Below are positions 58,520-64,000 of a DNA stretch of 64,000 bases, in pieces (the stretch's first letter is position 1; every line of letters begins with the position of its first letter). The translations under genes were made by a program, and so were the position numbers. The notes under the pieces were generated by a model, which was not told where the DNA came from, did no database searches, and worked only from the letters and a program-made list of their open reading frames with translations. The stretch comes from Acorus gramineus (lineage: Eukaryota > Streptophyta > Magnoliopsida > Acorales > Acoraceae), in NCBI GenBank assembly GCA_030737835.1, contig JAUJYN010000044.1, forward strand, positions 124,001 to 188,000, given 5' to 3'.

Positions 58520-58833
58520 GAGCATAGCTTCGTTGTGCCATTCAGCTCGTGCGCGACTGCTAGGGTCGAACTAAGTCGAGTGCAAAGAGCGACCCTGATC
58601 AGTTTCAGCCCGTTGAGCGCAGCTTCGTTGTACCATTCGGCTAGTACGCGACTGCTAGGGCCGAACAGAGTCGAGTGCAAAGAGCGACCCCGATCAGTTT
58701 CAGCTCGTTGAGTGTGGCTTCGTTGTGCCATTCAGCTAGTTCGCGACTGCTAGGGCCGAATTGAGTCGAGCGCAAAGAGCGACTCCGATCAGTTTCAACC
58801 CGTTGAGCGCGTCTTCGTTGTGCCATTCGGCTA
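58520..58833. repeat. 95-bp tandem repeat, 3.3 units
   Basis: Units start GAGCRYRGCTTCGTTGT at 58520, 58615, 58710 and 58805, with exact 95-bp spacing and several substitutions between units. Shared cores are GCGACTGCTAGGG and GCAAAGAGCGAC. The fourth unit is cut after GGCTAGT by the chromovirus LTR. Tandem arrays of this sort are common between pol and the 3' LTR in Tat and Ogre elements. Confidence 0.93.
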
Positions 58834-61454
58834 GTGAGCCACACGCTCAGTGAATAGCGCAACCCATGCATCACAATTATATTAACCACAATAATCAAAT
58901 CAAAAGCCTCAAAGTGGCAGGAACTACACAAATCCAGTGGGTCGCTACATCGCCGAACCACCACACCCTCACCCTCACCCCTCAATAGGTGACATAGGAT
59001 ATTGGGACTTACTAGGCTGATAATCATCCATACACAAATCCAGTGGGTCGCTACATCGCCGACCCACCACACCCTCACCCTCACCCCTCAATATGGTGAC
59101 ATAGGATATTGGGACTGACTAGGCTGTTGGTCACCCTTGGTCCACCGATAGTCTCTCCCCACTCCGTAGGCCGCTTGGCCACTCCCACATTCAGCACAGT
59201 CCGTCCCAAATCAGGAGGTGCCTACTGATGGGAGCCCTCCACAGGACAGCCTTTCTAACGCTGGGGCAGTCTCTACACGGATCCAACGAAGGGAACAGAA
59301 CAGCCTATCCATACGCATATGATCCACTCGGATCCGCCGACAACACATCTCAACAACTCTAATGTCTTGAATTCTTCAGAATTCCTCCAGGGCGCATAAC
59401 CAAGATGCGGGGAACATGCATTACAATTATATTGGGAAAAGAACCCTTGGGAGGGCACCATGAGGTCCCGATATAGGACATCCCGACAACCAAACAAGGA
59501 ACACGGAGTACCCTAGCCTGGGTCTCAATGTTGACCTCGCAAGGCCCCTTAATATTCCCTAAGGCATGATAATAGTCATAAGTTCACATTTAATTTAATA
59601 AATCAAACTAGTAGGACACATGCATAGGTCGAGGCTTCCTAGCATGAGAACAGGGTGACAGGATGCACGGCTCTTACACATATCCTATGGGTGCAAGTCC
59701 CTAACATACAAGTCTAGGGTGGCATGCAGTCTACACATTATCATGCTTACATAGATTACAAATTACCAAGTTAATATTAACTATGGTGCCCCAGGGGAGG
59801 ACGGTATACGCCCAAGTGCATATAGCGCCTCCCAACTAGGTTGGGTTGTCCCACTCACCGATAACCGGGTCGTCGCGTGACCGTCCGTCAAGATCTGCAA
59901 GACAGGGTAATCAACTCGGTGAGTAAAATACACAAATACACAAAAATACACTAAAAATACACAACACTCGGGCAAACGTACATACGGCCCGTACGCACGC
60001 GAGCCTGAGCACCCCCAACTCAATCTCGAACTCCCGGGCAGCCGTACGCACGGCCACCCGCCCCGGGCGCACAGCCGAGCCCCGGCCCGCGCGCCCAGAC
60101 GCACTGCCGAGCCCAGCCTGCACGCCCGGACACCCTGCCGAAACCCCCTGGGTGCACCGCGCGCTCACTGCGCCCCAGCGCGGTGACTCGCGCGCACACC
60201 CGCACGCCCAGCGCCTCATCGCCCCGCCCCGCACGCACCCTGCGCGCACCACCGGCTCGCCCAGCGCCCCATCACCTCACCTCGCGCGCACAGCACGCCT
60301 GCACCTCTGCGCAGCGCTCCGCCCGCACGCCCCTGCACGGCGCCTGCGCGCAGCATCCGCACGCGGTCCCCTGCGCAGCGCCCCGCGCGCACGCCCGCGC
60401 ATGGCGCCCAGCGCGCAGCACCCGCACGCTCTGCTCCACCCAGCGCACGCCCGCGTGCACGCGCGCGTGCCCTGCCAGCTGCTCTGCCTGTCCTGCCTGC
60501 CAGCCCGCCTGCTGTGCTGCTGTGCTACCGCTGCCAGCCTACCCGAGCCGGCCTACCATCCTGCCCGAGCCACCCTACCACCTCTCACGGGCCACCAATG
60601 GCCTCCAACCGCCACCAACCACCACCAACAGCCACCAGCACTCAAAACCACCCTCCTAACATGCATCTAAGCAAGAAAAGGAAGGAAAAAGAGCTTACCC
60701 AAAGAAGGAAAGGAAGGAAGGGAAGTTCGGTTGCTCTCCGCGCACCGAAACACCTCTTCAAGGACCACCACCACCACGATCTCCTTCAGCCCTCAAGATG
60801 GCTGAAATCAGAGGAGAAAAGAGGGCGTGAGAAGGGGTCAAACAAGTGGGAACTCGAATCCGAGACCACCGGAAGATAGATCGGGACAAGATCTAACCTT
60901 TCTCTTCTTTGGGTTTTTGGTTTCAACCTCAAGAACTAGGTCAAAAGAAGGTTTTAAAGAGAGGGAGAGAGAAAATCAATTGGGGAAGATGATGAATAGT
61001 GGGGGAGATATTTTAGCTCACTTAAATAAGTCAACACCACTTAGATTAGGCTAACTAGGTTTAATTAGGGTTTAAGAGAGGATTAGTGAGCTTAAGTGAG
61101 CTTTGACTTGGGTCAACCCAACCACACAAAAAAACAAAAGGGGTTGACCAAGTCATGGGCCCACTTTGACCGAGTCAACTCTCCCAATGACTTCTCGCTC
61201 GGTCAAAACCCGGATACGCCCCGGAACTGTGAAATTCTGAAACGTTACCGGAATTCGATGAAATTTTCGTGAGTGGCTTGGAATGGCACCAGGACACATA
61301 ATATGCAGTTAGATTTTCAATCGGAGTCCTCAAACTCAGGATGATAGCTAACAGTCCAAAATTTTAGCGGTTCCGATCGAAAAACGAAAAAACTCAAAAA
61401 CTGCCAGAATGCTCCAATGGTTACCAGAAGGCTAAAAGTGACACATATATAACA
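58834..61454 (-). repeat. Family A 3' LTR of the right-hand chromovirus, truncated
   Basis: The sequence joins the family A LTR at GTGAGCCACACGC, so roughly the last 415 bases of the LTR, to its GTGACA end, are missing. The rest follows the family layout with the 36-base segment (59859-59894), donor-like GGTAAGC (60698), GC-rich block (about 60000-60540) and the TGTTATATATG start at 61454. The leader palindrome is decayed here. The truncation removes any target duplication. Confidence 0.9.
59859..59894 (-). other. 36-base microexon-like segment (right-hand LTR)
   Basis: It starts ATCTTGACGGAC after CTTGCAG and is followed by GTGAGTGGG, with the same length as in the other copies. Confidence 0.5.
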
Positions 61455-61467
61455 TTCTCCCCCCCTT
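61455..61467 (-). other. Polypurine tract of the right-hand chromovirus
   Basis: The minus strand reads AAGGGGGGGAGAA just before the LTR start, closely matching 13302-13313. Confidence 0.88.
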
Positions 61468-61502
61468 AGGAAATTTTGTCCTCAAAATAAATACAAGAAC
61501 AT

Positions 61503-64000
61503 CTAAGAAGGGAAAAGATGCGGATACGCGTCACGCATGGCGTCCTCGAGCTCCCAAGTGGCCTCGGCACCGGAACGGTGCTGCCATCGCACCTTGACCA
61601 GCTGGACGGTCTTGGTGCGGAGCCTCTTCTCGCGGCGGTCCAGGATCTCAATCGGCTGCTCCACGAAAGACAAGTCCGGCTCGAAGACGAGCGGCTCGAA
61701 CGGGATGACGTGAGCAGGATCGTGGACATAACGCCTCAGCTGCGAGACATGGAAGACGTCATGGGCCTGAGCCAACTGTGGGGGCAGAGCTATGCGATAG
61801 GCCACCTCCCCAACTCGCTCGAGGATGAGGAACGGCCCAATGAAACGCGGACTCAGCTTGCCCCGCACACCGAAACGGAAGATGCCCTTCATCGGGGACA
61901 CCTTCAAGAAGACATGGTCACCAACCTCGAAGGCGAGCTCACGGCGACGACGGTCGGCGTAGCACTTCTGACGACTCTGAGCGACTCGGATACGCTCGCG
62001 AATCGTCTTCACCATCTCTGAGGTCTGGTGAACGATCTCTGGTCCCTCCAACTGGCGCTCTCCGACCTCGTCCCAACACAAGGGGGACCTGCAGCTGCGG
62101 CCATAGAGCGCCTCGTAAGGAGCCATCCGGATACTCGAGTGGTAGCTGTTGTTGTAGGCAAACTCCACCAACGGAAGGTGCCTCTCCCAACTGCCCCAAA
62201 ATCGAGAACACAGGCTCGCAGCATATCCTCAAGAGTCTGGATCGTCCTCTCCGACTGGCCGTCCGTCTGCGGATGAAACGCTGTACTGAAGTGGAGGTTC
62301 GTACCAAGGGCGTGCTGGAGGCTACGCCAGAACCTCGAAGTAAAACGCGCGTCTCGATCGAAAATCATGCTGACAGGAGTGCCATGGAGACGAACAATCT
62401 CTGAGACGAACAACTGCGCCAGGGTGTCCAGAGAATCGGTGAGTCGGATGGGGAGGAAATGAGCAGACTTCGTCAGCCGGTCGACGATCACCCAGATGGC
62501 ATCGCGACCCGAACGTGACCTCGGCAAACCCGAGACGAAGTCCATGGTGATCTGCTCCCACTTCCACTGAGGGATCTCAATGGACTGCAGCTTCCCCGCA
62601 GGGCGCTGATGCTCCGACTTCACCTGCTGGCATACTAGGCATCGGGCAACGAAACGGGCAATATCCGTCTTCATCCCGCGCCACCAGTAGCCACGACGAA
62701 GGCCCCTGTACATCTTCGTGCCACCAGGATGCACTGTGTACCTCGAACGATGGGCCTCGTCCAGAATCTTCCGCTTCAGCTCTGCGTCGTCGGGAATGCA
62801 TACTCGGCCTCTGAACCGCAGGATCCCGTCCGCGCGAATCTGGTAGTCCAGACGCTCGCCCCGGGCGACGCCTTCAGAGAGGACTATAAAATGCGGATCC
62901 TGAGCCTGAGCCGTGCGGATATCGTCGAGAAGGACTGGCTGCACCACTAGCCTGGCCAAAAAGCCACCCGCAGGAGTCTCTCGAACACTGATCCAGCAAG
63001 CGGCCTCCTCCAGAAGCCTCCAACGACGGACAGCCATATGGGCGGCCATGCCCAAGGGCTGCCTACTGAGAGCATCTGCCACGACATTCGCCTTACCCGG
63101 ATGGTAAGCGATGTCACAATCGTAGTCCGTCAGGAACTCGACCCAACGTCTCTGACGCATGTTGAGCTCCGGCTGGGACTGCAAATATGTCAAGCTCTTA
63201 TGATCAGTAAAGAGCTCGAACTCCTCTCCATAGAGGTAATGCCTCCACATCTTCAGCGCAAAGATGATCGCTGCCAACTCAAGGTCGTGGGTGGGGTAAT
63301 TCTGCTCATGGGGCTTCAACTGACGCGACGCGTAAGCCACAACCTTACCGTGCTGCATCAGGACGCAACCCACACCCAACTGCGATGCATCTGTGTAAAC
63401 TGCGAACCCACCACTCCCAGACGGAAGGGTAAGAACTGGCGCTGAGGTGAGCCTTCGCTTCAACTCCTGGAAGCTCTCCTCGCAAGACGGGGACCACTCG
63501 AACCGGACATCCTTCCGAGTGAGGCGGGTAAGAGGAACGGCTATCTTCGAGAAACCCTCGACAAACCTCCTGTAATAACCCGCCAAGCCCAAGAAGCTCC
63601 GAATCTCTGTGGGGTTCGACGGTCGACGCCAATTCGACACGGCGAGCGTCTTCTCCGGGTCCACAGATATGCCCTCGCCGGATATCACATGGCCCAGAAA
63701 GGCCATACGCTCCAACCAGAACTCGCACTTGCTGAACTTGGCGAACAACTGATGTCTGGCCAAAGTCTCCAAGACAGTGCGGAGATGGTGAGCGTGCTCC
63801 TCAAGACTCCTCGAGTACACCAATATGTCATCGATGAATACTACCACAAAGGAGTCGAGGAAGGGCCGAAACACCCGGTTCATCAGATCCATGAAGGCCG
63901 CCGGCGCGTTCGTCAACCCGAATGGCAGTACTCTGAACTCGTAGTGCCCATACCGGGTACGAAAGGCCGTCTTCGGAATGTCTGACTCCCGGATCTTCAG
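61503..64000 (-). CDS. Ty3 chromovirus Pol (partial): reverse transcriptase, RNase H, integrase, chromodomain
   Basis: The frame enters from beyond 64000 within reverse transcriptase ([17 protein letters not shown]) and holds the catalytic FIDDILVYS near 63830. RNase H follows with [13 protein letters not shown] and [11 protein letters not shown]. Integrase has its HHCC region ([18 protein letters not shown]) and DDE residues in [16 protein letters not shown] and [11 protein letters not shown] one-base loss in a G run at about 62194-62197 shifts the frame, after which [20 protein letters not shown] continues. The C terminus ([20 protein letters not shown], near 61560) is a chromodomain of the kind that targets chromoviruses to certain chromatin. 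Apart from the shift the visible part is intact, so this is among the younger elements here. It belongs to the Tekay/Del group by long LTRs and domain order. Confidence 0.93.

Overview
The window is nuclear DNA from a flowering plant, taken from transposon-dense, probably heterochromatic chromosome. It holds no intact host gene, no RNA gene and no CRISPR array. The plant assignment rests on a FAR1/FHY3-type gene remnant, Ty3 chromoviruses with LTRs of about 3.4 kb and an initiator-tRNA-Met primer site, a Ty1-copia element, plant L1 LINEs, CACTA elements and MITEs. Almost every base belongs to a mobile element, and many elements sit inside others. Several boundaries are confirmed by target-site duplications (TSDs) or by a host reading frame that resumes on the far side of an insertion.

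Layout, left half. 1-374 is the end of a plus-oriented LTR (family A). 375-2015 is AT-rich DNA. From 2016 to 26733 a FAR1-like gene on the minus strand is broken into three pieces (2016-2809, 21902-22684, 26564-26733). It is split by an L1 LINE (2828-21883, 18-bp TSD), a solo LTR of family B (22690-26563) and a miniature CACTA (26734-27517). The LINE is itself split by a copia element (3014-9790) and a chromovirus (9887-19456); its reverse transcriptase frame reads across both insertions.

Layout, middle. At 28179-34694 a minus-oriented family A LTR carries a plus-oriented solo LTR of the same family (30930-34095), making an inverted repeat with arms of about 2.6 kb. A 1,035-bp direct repeat flanks this compound (27144-28178 and 34695-35729). 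A second family B solo LTR lies at 36842-40662.

Layout, right half. A degenerate CACTA element begins at 40677. It is interrupted by a second LINE (40763-44611), which holds a solo LTR of a third family, C (42092-44551). The CACTA carries a broken tnpA-like gene (48126-49763). A minus-oriented LTR with a polypurine tract (52178-53022) is followed by two plus-strand genes in antisense to that LTR (53359-58163), the arrangement known from Tat-lineage Ty3 elements. A 95-bp tandem repeat (58520-58833) abuts a truncated family A LTR and the 3' part of a chromovirus pol gene that runs off the window (58834-64000).

The most unusual signal is inside the LTRs. Six LTR copies from two diverged families keep a 3' splice-site-like AG, exactly 36 bases, then a GTGAGTG 5' splice-site-like sequence; a second acceptor lies beside a conserved GCTCACCCCTC motif shared with a third family. 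This looks like a spliced, GC-rich leader encoded within the LTR.
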